Assembly: GCF_965284335.1 (NCBI RefSeq)
Contig: NZ_OZ260076.1
Source: Tabrizicola_A sp965284335
GTDB taxonomy: Bacteria; Pseudomonadota; Alphaproteobacteria; Rhodobacterales; Rhodobacteraceae
DNA length: 64,000 nt
Direction: 5' to 3' (one strand)
Below, in pieces: positions 41,625 through 50,900 of the stretch (position 1 is its first letter; each line of letters begins with the position of its first letter). Below the pieces are notes generated by a model. The model was given only the letters and a program-made list of their open reading frames with translations, made no database searches and was not told the origin of the DNA. The position numbers were made by a program, and so were the translations under genes.

Positions 41625-42775
41625 GCGAAATAGTCTTTCAGAATGCGACCATAGATCGCCTTGAGTTGGTGGATCTGCGCCACTTCGACCCGCTCATCCA
41701 CTTGATGCATGGTTTTGCCAACCAGCCCGAATTCCACCACCGGACAGTGGTCCTTCACAAAGCGGGCATCCGAAGTGCCGCCAGAGGTGGAATATTCCGG
41801 CACCCGTCCGGTTTCGGCCTGCACCGCTGCCGCCACCAAAGCCAAGAAATCGCCCGGCGGCGTGAGAAAACTTTCCCCCGAGATCGAGATGCGGGCCGTG
41901 ATTTCAACGCCCGTTTCGGCCTGCACCGCCAAGGCATGGCTGTTCAACCAGTCAGACAGGCTTGCCCCCGTATGCAGATCATTAAAGCGTATGTTCACGG
42001 TTGCGGTGCCCTTGGCCGGGATCACGTTATTGGCCGGGTTGCCGCAGTCGATGGTGGTGATGGCCAGTGTCGAAGGGTCGAAATGGGACGTGCCCTGATC
42101 CAGCGGCTGCGCTTCGAGCCGCGCCATAAGCTTGACCAAGGCGCTCATCGGGTTTTTGGCGCGATGCGGATAGGCGGAATGGCCCTGCACGCCCTTGGCG
42201 GTGAACCAGCAGGTCATGCTGCCACGCCGGCCGATCTTCATCATCTCGCCCATCTCATTGGGGCAGGTTGGCTCGCCCACAAGGCAATGGGTCATGCGCT
42301 CGCCATTACCGGCCATCCAGTCAAGCAGCGCAACCGTGCCATCTTTGGCAACGTCTTCCTCGTCGCCCGTAATGGCAAGGATAACGGCGCCATCGGGAGG
42401 GGTCTGGCGGACGAAATCCACCGCCGCCGCGGCAAAGGCAGCGACACCGGATTTCATGTCGGTGGCACCACGGCCATACATCCAACCATCCACCACCTCG
42501 GCACCAAAAGGGTCGCGGGTCCAGGCGGCCAGATCGCCCACAGGGACCACATCTGTATGCCCGTTGAAACCAAAGCTTTTGTTCGCCCCCTTGGCGCCCC
42601 AACGGGCGTAAAGGTTGGCGATGCCGCCGCGATCCACCCGCGTGCAAGAAAAACCCGCGCTTTGCAAAAGATCCTGCAACAGCACCAAGGCGCCGCCTTC
42701 GGCCGGGGTGACCGAATTGCAGCGGATCAGCTCGGCGGTCAGGGCCACGGGATCAATGGGCGAATGGCTGGTCAT
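41621..42775 (-). CDS. dapE: Succinyl-diaminopimelate desuccinylase
   Basis: DapE removes succinate from N-succinyl-LL-2,6-diaminopimelate in lysine and peptidoglycan precursor synthesis. The 384-residue M20-family enzyme shows zinc ligands in FNGHTDVVPVGDLAAW, YGRGATDMKSGVAAFA, ITGDEEDVAKDGT (catalytic glutamate) and LVGEPTCPNEMGE. The dimer interface IRFNDLHTGASL and the C-terminal GGTSDARFVKDHCPVVEFGL complete the pattern. The length is typical. It is next to dapD (44450) but in a separate unit. Confidence 0.96.
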   Translation of the reverse strand: MTSHSPIDPVALTAELIRCNSVTPAEGGALVLLQDLLQSAGFSCTRVDRGGIANLYARWGAKGANKSFGFNGHTDVVPVGDLAAWTRDPFGAEVVDGWMYGRGATDMKSGVAAFAAAAVDFVRQTPPDGAVILAITGDEEDVAKDGTVALLDWMAGNGERMTHCLVGEPTCPNEMGEMMKIGRRGSMTCWFTAKGVQGHSAYPHRAKNPMSALVKLMARLEAQPLDQGTSHFDPSTLAITTIDCGNPANNVIPAKGTATVNIRFNDLHTGASLSDWLNSHALAVQAETGVEITARISISGESFLTPPGDFLALVAAAVQAETGRVPEYSTSGGTSDARFVKDHCPVVEFGLVGKTMHQVDERVEVAQIHQLKAIYGRILKDYFA

Positions 42776-43077
42776 GGTCTATCCTTTTGGCGGCCTTTGG
42801 GCCGATCTTGCCATGGGATAGCCCAGCCTCACGGGCCAAGGCAACCTTGCCCGCACCCTGTGGCCGATACGCAACCTAAGCGCGACAAATTGACTGTCCG
42901 TCCAATTCCACATGACATCCCGCGCCTTCGCTGACTAGGTTTTAAAAAAGACAAAAGCTGGGACATCACTCGGCCAAAAGGCAGGCATGGCAGGCAAAGC
43001 CAACACACTCTGGGGGGAGAGGTTTCATCCCCAGCACATCCCTGTGTCAAAGGGGCCGCCTTGCGCGTGCGGGCGTG
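42776..43077. other. 302-bp gap between dapE and Hint-domain gene
   Basis: No credible gene is seen. A TTGACT hexamer near 42889 might be a -35 element for a plus-strand promoter, but a matching -10 is not clear. A TTTTAAAAAAG tract occurs near 42941. The region probably holds the divergent promoters of dapE and the Hint-domain gene. Confidence 0.4.
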
Positions 43078-44082
43078 ATGCGCATGGCTGAACCTTGGCT
43101 TGTCCTGTCTGACCGTGACCGTCTGACCCAGCAGACCGACAGCTTGGTCGAGCGCGGTCTGTTCGTGGTGGAACTGGTGTTGCCTTTGACCGAAGCAACG
43201 GTCTTGCTGGATTTTCACAGCAGCGCAGGCTGGCCGCGCACCTTTACCCTGTTTCACGATCCGATGGCTGGGCTGGTTTTGGTGCATCGCCAAGGCCAAA
43301 GCGTGGCGCGCCATGCTTTGCCGGGCCCTTTGCCCCAGCATAATGGCACAGCCCGATTGAGCCTGCGCTTTGATGCGCCCGCCCGGACATGGGACATGCG
43401 GCTTGAATTTCTGGGCCAAACCGATGCGCGGCCCTGCCACGCCCATGGCTGCAATCCCTTGCCGATCCGGACCGAGGATTTGCATCAGCTGAGCCAAGGT
43501 CAGGCCCGTGCAGCCCGTCATGGGGCGGTTTTGTGGTTTGGGCTGACACGCGGGGCAGATTTGCCCGCGCGCGCGCCGTGGATTGGGCAGCGCACGCCCA
43601 TCGAAACGGCGCATGGCCCGATCATCGCAGGCCATTTGCGCCCCGGTGATCTGGTGGCCACTTTTGATGGCGGTCTGTTGCCTTTGCGAAAGATCACGCG
43701 GCTGGATCTGCCAGCTTGCGGGTCTTTTTCACCGATCATTCTGCGTGCGCCGTTCTTCGGGGCAAGCCATGATATGCTGGTGGCGGCAGATCAAAAGCTT
43801 GCACTGTCGGGACCAGAGGTCGAATATCTTTTTGGCGATGAATGCGTCTTGGTCGAGGCGGGCGGGCTTGTGGATGGCCATTCCGCGCTGGCCGAACAGC
43901 GGCGGGCCGTGGCTTCGGTTTTGATGCTGGAATTTGACCACCCGGCGGTGATAATGGCGGATGGCTGCGCTTTGTTGGCCGCGCGGCCCGCCGACCCGCC
44001 GCCCATGCGGCTTTTGCTGCCCTATGAGGTGCTGACGCTGATGGCCCTTTTGGGCCGCGCCGGACATCGGCGGGTGGCGTGA
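43078..44082 (+). CDS. Hint-domain protein, probably without autocleavage cysteine
   Basis: Starting at ATG 43078 (GTG 43075 is also possible), the product has 334 residues. About the first 170 form an unrecognised, beta-rich region with repeated histidines. From about residue 190 a Hint (hedgehog/intein) domain can be read: GQRTPIETAHGPIIAGHLRPGDLVATFDGGLLPLRKITR, then SHDMLVAADQKLALSG and EFDHPAVIMADG. In most Hint domains the fold begins with a catalytic cysteine; here the aligned position is in APWIGQRT and has no cysteine, so protein splicing or cleavage is doubtful. Similar Hint-only proteins are frequent in Rhodobacteraceae and their role is unknown. It stands alone. Confidence 0.8.
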   Translation: MRMAEPWLVLSDRDRLTQQTDSLVERGLFVVELVLPLTEATVLLDFHSSAGWPRTFTLFHDPMAGLVLVHRQGQSVARHALPGPLPQHNGTARLSLRFDAPARTWDMRLEFLGQTDARPCHAHGCNPLPIRTEDLHQLSQGQARAARHGAVLWFGLTRGADLPARAPWIGQRTPIETAHGPIIAGHLRPGDLVATFDGGLLPLRKITRLDLPACGSFSPIILRAPFFGASHDMLVAADQKLALSGPEVEYLFGDECVLVEAGGLVDGHSALAEQRRAVASVLMLEFDHPAVIMADGCALLAARPADPPPMRLLLPYEVLTLMALLGRAGHRRVA

Positions 44083-44445
44083 TCAGTCGTAAAAGGGCGT
44101 CATCTGCGCCACGATGACCGAGTTTTCGGCCAAGGCGCGGCCCATCAGCTTGCGCTCCTCGCCGTCGATCTCGTCGCCTGCCGCTTCCCGCTCTTCGATG
44201 GTGCCAAGCCCTTCCACCTCAAGAACGGCAAGATCGGCCTCTTTCAAAATGGCCACCGTTTCGCGCACGGCCTCGGCCTCGTCCACACCGCTGGCATAGA
44301 TCATCAGCCCGCCACCCGTGGCCTTTTCGGGCAAACCATCGCCTGCCTTACGGCCCACCTGCACCAATAATGTATAAACGCTTTGGCTGCGTTTGACTTT
44401 GGCGGGTTTGTCCGCAGCGGCGGCAGGCTTGTCGACTTCGGTCAT
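44083..44445 (-). CDS. Conserved-looking small protein of unknown function
   Basis: From ATG 44445 the protein has 120 residues; the frame extends 18 codons but overlaps dapD. It begins with an alanine/lysine-rich, probably disordered tail (TEVDKPAAAADKPAKVKRS). A small alpha/beta domain follows: YTLLVQVGRKAGDGLP, GGGLMIYASGVDEAEAV, ILKEADLAVLEVEGLGTIEE. No cysteines, catalytic motif or membrane helix is seen. It starts 4 bp after dapD and is very likely its operon partner. No family is recognised. Confidence 0.65.
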   Translation of the reverse strand: MTEVDKPAAAADKPAKVKRSQSVYTLLVQVGRKAGDGLPEKATGGGLMIYASGVDEAEAVRETVAILKEADLAVLEVEGLGTIEEREAAGDEIDGEERKLMGRALAENSVIVAQMTPFYD

Positions 44446-44449
44446 CAGA

Positions 44450-45274
44450 TCAATCCCGCAACAGCTCATTGATCGAGGTCTTGGAGCGCGTCTGCGCATC
44501 CACCTTTTTCACGATCACCGCACAATAAAGGTTGATGCCACCTTTTGACGGCATCGAACCTGCAACCACAACCGAACCGGCAGGCACCTCGCCATACATC
44601 ACATCACCGGTTTCACGATCAACGATCTTGGTCGATTTGCCGATGAACACGCCCATGCCAAGGACCGAGCCTTCGCGGATGATGCAGCCCTCGACCACCT
44701 CCGACCGCGCGCCGATAAAGCAGTTGTCTTCGATGATGGTCGGCCCGGCCTGCATCGGCTCCAGCACGCCGCCGATGCCGACGCCGCCCGACAGGTGCAC
44801 ATTCTTGCCGATCTGGGCGCAAGACCCGACCGTCGCCCAGCCGTCAACCATGGTGCCTTCATCGACATAGGCGCCGATATTCACAAAAGACGGCATCAGC
44901 ACGACGCCCTTGGCAATATAGGCCGAGCGGCGGACGATAGAGCCCGGCACGGCGCGGAAGGCGGCGGCGCGCCAATCGGCCTCGGTCCAGCCTTGCCATT
45001 TCGACGGCACCTTGTCCCACCAGTTGGCCCCACCGTTGGAACCAGAGATTTCATACATATCCGTCAGGCGGAACGACAAAAGCACTGCCTTTTTGGCCCA
45101 TTGGTTCACATGCCAATCATTGCCGCGCTTTTCGGCCACGCGCAGACTGCCATTGTCCAGCGCCGAAAGCGTGGCCTCAATCGCATCACGGGTTTCGCCT
45201 TTGGTGGCGGGGGTGATTCCATCGCGGGCATCCCATGCGGCTTCGATGGCGGCTTCTAGTGCGGCATTGCTCAT
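44450..45274 (-). CDS. dapD: 2,3,4,5-Tetrahydropyridine-2,6-dicarboxylate N-succinyltransferase
   Basis: DapD adds succinyl from succinyl-CoA to tetrahydrodipicolinate in the succinylase branch of lysine/DAP synthesis. The 274-residue length is standard. An N-terminal helical region with LSFRLTDMYEISGSNGGANWWDKVP is followed by the left-handed hexapeptide beta-helix: VRRSAYIAKGVVLMPSFVNIGAYVDEGTMVDGWATVGSCAQIGKNVHLSGGVGIGG and the CFIGARSEVVEGCIIREGSVLGMGVFIG run. It divergently faces the LOG-family gene and leads a two-gene unit with the small unknown protein. Confidence 0.96.
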   Translation of the reverse strand: MSNAALEAAIEAAWDARDGITPATKGETRDAIEATLSALDNGSLRVAEKRGNDWHVNQWAKKAVLLSFRLTDMYEISGSNGGANWWDKVPSKWQGWTEADWRAAAFRAVPGSIVRRSAYIAKGVVLMPSFVNIGAYVDEGTMVDGWATVGSCAQIGKNVHLSGGVGIGGVLEPMQAGPTIIEDNCFIGARSEVVEGCIIREGSVLGMGVFIGKSTKIVDRETGDVMYGEVPAGSVVVAGSMPSKGGINLYCAVIVKKVDAQTRSKTSINELLRD

Positions 45275-45370
45275 GGGATCACCCTTTTTCGATTGGTCAC
45301 GCTTTGACGTTGCCTATAAGGCTATAAGACCCTTCGCGCAATCAAGCGGACGAAAAACGACGGCAGGCCC

Positions 45371-46195
45371 ATGAAAGACGAACCCAGAACGCACCCTTTC
45401 CGCGACAGCACTCAGGATATTGAGGCGGCGCATCGTATCCCCGACACGCCCCAAACCCGCGCCCCGGCCTATCGTCTCGCCTTTGCCGACCCCGATTTCA
45501 TGACACGCGAAGAGCTGCGTCCGGTGCGGTTGCAGTTGGAACTTTTGAAGCCGCAACTGGTGATGGACGAGCGTGGGATCGAATCCACCATCGTGTTGTT
45601 TGGCGGTGCGCGCATCCCCGCGCCAGAGCACAAGGCCGCGGCAAAAACACCGATCTTGGCCGATCTGAGCCGCTATTACGACGAGGCACAGCGCTTTTCC
45701 CGCCTGATGACCGAGCGCAGCATGGAGTCTTACGGCAAGCAAAATGTCATCGTCACCGGGGGCGGGCCCGGCGTGATGGAGGCGGGCAATCGCGGCGCGG
45801 CCGAGGCGGGTGGGCAGTCCATAGGCCTGAACATCGTTTTGCCCCATGAACAGGCGCCGAACCGCTATGTCACGCCCGACCTGTCATTCAACTTTCACTA
45901 CTTTGCCATTCGCAAGATGCATTTCCTGATGCGCGCGGCGGCGGTCTGCGTCTTTCCCGGCGGCTTTGGCACGCTGGATGAGATGTTTGAAAGCATGACA
46001 CTCATTCAAACCAAGCGTATGAAGCCGGTGCCCTTCTTGCTCTTTGGTCGCGAGTGGTGGGAAACAATCATCAACTGGAACCAGCTGGCCGAAGCAGGCG
46101 TCATCAGCCCCGAGGATCTAACCTTGTTCCAATTCGTTGAAACCGCCGAAGAAGCGATGGCAGCCATCGATGCCTTTGACCGTGGCTGCGCCTGA
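45371..46195 (+). CDS. LOG-family nucleotide 5'-monophosphate phosphoribohydrolase
   Basis: The 274-residue protein has the Lysine Decarboxylase/LOG fold. Signature motifs are VIVTGGGPGVMEAGNRGAAEAGG (Rossmann nucleotide site) and CVFPGGFGTLDEMFESMTLIQTKRM (the PGGxGTxxE catalytic motif). IVLFGGARIP and MRKM-type arginines complete the site. Proteins of this type cleave AMP or cytokinin riboside monophosphate to base and ribose-5-phosphate; whether this one is a LOG or a PpnN-like enzyme cannot be settled. It stands alone, divergent from dapD. Confidence 0.9.
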   Translation: MKDEPRTHPFRDSTQDIEAAHRIPDTPQTRAPAYRLAFADPDFMTREELRPVRLQLELLKPQLVMDERGIESTIVLFGGARIPAPEHKAAAKTPILADLSRYYDEAQRFSRLMTERSMESYGKQNVIVTGGGPGVMEAGNRGAAEAGGQSIGLNIVLPHEQAPNRYVTPDLSFNFHYFAIRKMHFLMRAAAVCVFPGGFGTLDEMFESMTLIQTKRMKPVPFLLFGREWWETIINWNQLAEAGVISPEDLTLFQFVETAEEAMAAIDAFDRGCA

Positions 46196-46240
46196 GTCAT
46201 AGCGCGCCGAAGCGCCCGCCACACCGACACGGGCGCGCGT

Positions 46241-46822
46241 TCAGATCGCTTGGGCGAGAGATGAGGTCTCTGGCGACGCCGGTGGCATTGCAGCGCTTGG
46301 TTCTGCATCTGGCAAACCGTCCAGTTCTTCCAAACGCTTTTGCCAAATAAGATTGTTGTTCACCGCATTCAAAGTGGCCACATGAAGATCTGCGGCCGTG
46401 CAGGGCAGCGCCAGAGAGGCGTCACAGATCGGCAAGCGCTCGGCCGAAAAGTCATGGGCGGACATCCGAGTTGATGCCAAGATGATCGGCAGATCGGGAT
46501 GCTCTTCGCGCAGCATCATCAGCTTGCTGATCACGGCCGTAATCCCACCAAAACCCTCGATCTCGATGATCAGCAAGGACCAATGCTCAATCGGCATTCC
46601 CAAAAGGTTTTGAAACTGCCCCATGTCACTGCAAACGGCCACATCGCGACCCTGCTTGCGCAGATGTTCGATCTGGAATGTCAGCGGCACCGAGTCAGCG
46701 GCCAGCACCAAGACAGGACCAGCCGTCAATGCACTTTCGCCGGCCACGTCCTTGTCATGGGCCTTGAATACCTTCAGGCGGCTGTCACGCGCCGATTCAA
46801 GATTTTTCAATGTCCGTTGCAT
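46241..46822 (-). CDS. Degenerate receiver-domain protein
   Basis: From ATG 46822 the protein has 193 residues; the longer frame to 46933 lacks support. Residues about 35-155 follow the order of a CheY-like receiver: strand 1 VLVLAADSVPLTFQIEHLRKQG, strand 3 WSLLIIEIEGFGGI, strand 4 LPIILASTRMSAHDF, strand 5 DASLALPCTAADL. The phosphoacceptor position reads glutamate (Glu87 or Glu89) instead of aspartate, the acidic pair of strand 1 is reduced to one aspartate, and the strand-5 lysine before proline is leucine. It is therefore a pseudo-receiver that may mimic a permanently phosphorylated state. It faces the plus-strand regulator gene across a 472-bp gap. Confidence 0.72.
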   Translation of the reverse strand: MQRTLKNLESARDSRLKVFKAHDKDVAGESALTAGPVLVLAADSVPLTFQIEHLRKQGRDVAVCSDMGQFQNLLGMPIEHWSLLIIEIEGFGGITAVISKLMMLREEHPDLPIILASTRMSAHDFSAERLPICDASLALPCTAADLHVATLNAVNNNLIWQKRLEELDGLPDAEPSAAMPPASPETSSLAQAI

Positions 46823-47294
46823 CCTGCCGTCTCCTGCATCACAGGGGATTTTATCCCCAGCGCTCGAACCGTTTTGGCCGTGTTTTCTTTGGCCTTGTGG
46901 TTGCAGTATCGGCTTTGATTCAATGCGGTGCAAAACAGCATTGGTTCCGCAGGCTTATACTAACGACACATAATAACTTCTAAAGTTTTCACGATTGGAA
47001 AAATGTCTGGAAATGCACTCCATTGGAGTCCACTCTATCACTTAGGCGAATCATTTTTCAAATTTTGTTCGCATCGCAGCCCATTGTCTTTGCTGTTTTC
47101 ACTTGTCAGCATGGGGAAATCGGGGCGGTGCCGGTCACGTGTTCTCGAACGCATATATCGCCATATCCTTCTTAGCCATTATAACTCTTACGAGATATTT
47201 TCACTCTAAGGGTTGATAGTATTCGAGTTCACACCTTACTTTCGACAGTCCGAAACAAACGGCACCTCCCTTTTGAGAATGATTAGCGGGTAAG
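46823..47294. promoter_or_regulatory. 472-bp AT-rich control region of the signalling cluster
   Basis: This region separates the pseudo-receiver from the first response regulator. It is far richer in A/T than its neighbours, with no credible gene. It contains the perfect odd palindrome ACTCCATTGGAGT (47017-47029). The stretch 47150-47220 has many TATA-like hexamers that could serve as plus-strand -10 elements. The 67-residue frame 47003-47209 lacks a ribosome-binding site and has an unnatural composition. Confidence 0.5.
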
Positions 47295-47927
47295 ATGACG
47301 AAAGAAAGCTCTGAAAACCGATTGCGGGTCCTCGTTGTCGACGACCACCTGCTTTTGGCCGAGACGGTCCTGATGGCTCTGTCCCAAAATGATCAGATCG
47401 ATGTGCAGGCGGTGGCGTCGATCGATGCGGCCTTGGCCAAGATCGCCGAAACGGGGCGCTTTGATGTGGTGCTGTTGGACTATTCGATGCCCGGCACCGA
47501 TGGTCTGACCAGCCTTGGCAAGATGGTGGCCGCCAACGGAAAAGGCGTTGCGATTTTCTCGGGCCTTGCAACACCCAATGTGGTGGAGCGCGCGCTGTCC
47601 TTGGGCGCAATGGGGTTCATCCCAAAGACATTGCCACTGAAGTCGCTGGAAAGCGCGGTGCGCATGATCGCCGAGGGCGAGGTCTTTGTGCCCTATAATT
47701 ATGTGCTGCAAGTGATGGGCAAAGATGACCCCGGCGCAACGCTAAAGCCGCGCGAACGTCAGGTGCTGGCCTTGGTTTGTGAGGGCGCACAGAACAAAGA
47801 AATCGCGCATGAACTGAACCTCAGCGAGGTGATCGTCAAAGCCGACGTCAAATCCATCTGCCGCAAACTGGGCGTCCGCAACCGCACAGAAGCGGCGCTT
47901 TTGGCCCGCGCCGAGGGACTGTGTTGA
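47295..47927 (+). CDS. NarL/LuxR-type response regulator (first of two paralogues)
   Basis: This 210-residue protein has a receiver domain, RVLVVDDHLLLAETVLMAL, with phosphoacceptor Asp62 in LLDYSMPGTDGL and lysine in GFIPKTLPLKSLESAVRMI. The C-terminal LuxR helix-turn-helix reads LKPRERQVLALVCEGAQNKEIAHELNLSEVIVKADVKSICRKLGVRNRTEA. Normal motifs make it phosphorylatable and DNA-binding. The PKTLPLKSL segment and the following VFVP stretch are shared with the second regulator at 54341, so they probably arose by duplication. The large hybrid kinase starts 66 bp downstream. Confidence 0.93.
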   Translation: MTKESSENRLRVLVVDDHLLLAETVLMALSQNDQIDVQAVASIDAALAKIAETGRFDVVLLDYSMPGTDGLTSLGKMVAANGKGVAIFSGLATPNVVERALSLGAMGFIPKTLPLKSLESAVRMIAEGEVFVPYNYVLQVMGKDDPGATLKPRERQVLALVCEGAQNKEIAHELNLSEVIVKADVKSICRKLGVRNRTEAALLARAEGLC

Positions 47928-47992
47928 TCTTTGCTTGAACAAGCAAACCGGGTGGGACGTGTTTTGCTATTTCTGTAACGCCCGAGGTTTAC

Positions 47993-50900
47993 ATGACGAA
48001 ACTGGACAAGACCACCTCTGCGCCCATGTCCCCTTGCGAGCTGTTGCAAAGTCGGCGCGATGGCTTGGCGCAAGCGGTTGAGATGATGCACAGGCCCGAT
48101 GGTCTTGAGGTCGGGCTCAGCGCCGCATTGCAACTTTGCCGCACCCTTTTGGCGGCTGATGCCTGCGCCTTGATGCGCCACACCGATGCAGGCGGGCTGA
48201 CGCCAGCACTCTGCGCTTTGGCTGACAGCAATTGTGCCGTGTTCTCGTCAGATTGGACGGGGGCCGCGACGTGGCTGCAAGGTTCTGTGAACCTGCCGGA
48301 AATCGGACATCTCCCCTTGCCGGCAGCCTTGGTAACGGGCGGCCAGCGGTATCATGCGATCTTGGCCGAACCCATCCAGCACGAGGCAGAGTTGCCACTG
48401 ATGCTGGTGGCGCTGTCAACCAAAGCCAAGGCTTTTTCGCCCAAAGACACCCGGTTTCTTCGCGCGCTTTGCGATGAGATCGGGCATCTGCTGGCCCCCA
48501 AGACAACAGCGCAAATCGCGCAGTCCGGTTGTGCGGAACAAGCGTTTGGGCCATGCCTGCGCCCGCCGCAAGCCGATGCCGAATGCTGCGAAATCTCGAA
48601 TTGCTTCAAGCATATCATTGATTTGACCAACAGCATCTTGTCCCAACCCGGCGAAGACGTGGACGAGCTGATCAACAACGCTTTGGCCCGGGCGGGGGAA
48701 ATCGCCGGGGTGGGGCGCAGCTATGTCTGTCCGCTGGATGCTTCGGGGATGATCGACACCAGCCACGAATGGGCCGCACCGGGCGTTCCAAAGATGTGGA
48801 GCGCGTCACAACAGATGCCGCTTAGCCTGCTTGATCCATGGATCGAAAGGCTAAGTGCAGGTGAGGCGGTTGTGATTGAGCGCGCCGATATGTTGCCGCT
48901 TGATTTGCCGACCCGCGCCGTTTTGCAACGGCAAGGCGCGGTGTCGCTTCTCCTTGCGCCGATGCGCAGGCAAGGCAAGTTTGCGGGCTTTGTCGGCTTT
49001 ACCAGCACGTTACGCGCCCAACAGTTTTCGCCCTATGAAATCAGCCTGCTCCAGTCGGTCGCCAATGCGATTGGGGTGGTCCTACATCGGATCGACGCCC
49101 AGCAAGAGGCGCGCGGGGCGCAAGCATCCCTCAGCGCCAAAAGCGATCATCTGCGCGCCATGCTCACGGCCGTGCCCGACTTGGTGCTAGAGCTGGACGA
49201 GACGGGGCGCTGCATCGCCTTCAGCCTTGGCGACGGTCAAGCCATGCTCTTGCCACAGCCAGACCCGATGGGACACCTGATTGACGATCTGATCCCCCCG
49301 CATCTGGTGGACACCTTCCGCACGGCCATGCACGAAGTGCAGGCCGATGGCATGCGGCGCTCCTTTGATTGCGAACACGATGTAAAGGGCGAAGCTCAGG
49401 TTTGCTCGGCATCAATTGCCCTGCGCAACGGCAATGGTCAAAAGCAGGGCTGGTTTGTCGTGCTGCGCGACATCACCGCGCGCCGTGCCCAGCAGCGCCA
49501 GATTGCCCAGTTGAGCAAGATCGCGGAACTGACATCGAACCTTGTGATCGTCACAGATGCGAATGCCAATATCGAATGGGTCAACCCCGCGTTCGAGCGG
49601 CGCAGCGGTTGGCGGCTTGAAGAAATTCGGGGGCGCAAACCCGAAAGCTTCCTGCGCTCGCGGCGCGCCAGCAGGGCTGCGGCTGCGCGGGTCAGCTATG
49701 CCATCCGCCATGGCGCAATGATGCAGACCGAAATGCTGAACCACGACCGCTCGGGCAAGGAGTTTTGGGTGACCCTCGATATCCAGCCCATGCTGGATGA
49801 CAGCGGCGCAGTTCAAGGATTTGTTGCCGTGCAAACCGACATTACCGAGCTAAAGCGTCAGCACCGCCGGGAAATGCGCGATTGGAAACTGGCCATCGAA
49901 AGCGCCCATGACGGGATCGCGATGGTGAATTCCGAAGGCTATTTCCAATTCATGAACCATGCCTACCGCGAGATGTTGGGCATCTCTAGCACGCAGAAAA
50001 TCTCGCCCTTGCATTGGCGGGATATTTATCCCCACGAGCCAGAAGATTGGATAAAACGCCGCGAGATGCGCATGGCCGGCAAAGACCGCGCCGTGCAATT
50101 CGAACTGCGCGGACAGCACCGCGATGGCCCAGAGATCCGGCAGGAGGTGTCGCTTACCGCGCGCGCCGATGGTGGGCTTTTGGTGATCGCGCGCGATATT
50201 TCTGAACGCATCCGGGCCTTCGCCGAAAAGGCACGGCTGCGCGACCAGTTGCAGGTGGCCCAACAACGCGAGGTTATCTCGCATGTGGCCGCAGGTGTGG
50301 CCCATGATCTCAACAATATCTTTGCCGTCATCAGCGGCACGGCAGCTCTGCTCGAGATGAACTGCCGCCATGAAAGCGATGCGATGATGGGCCTGCATCG
50401 CATCAAGCGCGCCGCGCAAATGGCGATTGATCTCGGGGCTGGGCTGGCCACTTTGGGCCGTGGCAATGCCAAACCCATCGAACAGGATCTGCGCGCGCTG
50501 GTGCGGCAGGGGCTGGATCTGTTAGGCACCACGCGGATTGAACAAAACCATGTGACCCTGACTGTTCCCGACACCGCCCAGATGGTCTGGGCCGACAGCA
50601 CCAAACTGTTGCAGGTGGTCGTCAATCTGGCGCTGAATGCCTGTCAGGCTGATCAAGACCAATCCGGCCCGGTCCGGGTAGAGGTTCTGCCCGCAGCCAA
50701 TTGGAACCCCAATCGGCAACCTGACATCGGCCATTTCTTTACCAATCGCAACTACAGCGTGTTTCAGGTGCAAGATCATGGCCTTGGCATTTCTCCAGAA
50801 GATCGGCCAAAGTTGTTTGAACCTTATTTCACCACAAAAGGGGAAAATGGCACAGGCTTGGGCCTGCCAATTGTGGCCAGCATTCTGCGCCAAAGCGATG

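Noticed and set aside
42829..43635. Minus-strand 268-residue frame opposite the Hint gene start
   Set aside because: No recognisable domain, and it overlaps both the dapE promoter and a Hint-domain protein on the plus strand.
47003..47209. 67-residue plus-strand frame in the signalling control region
   Set aside because: No ribosome-binding site, erratic composition, and the surrounding DNA has the AT-rich character of a control region.
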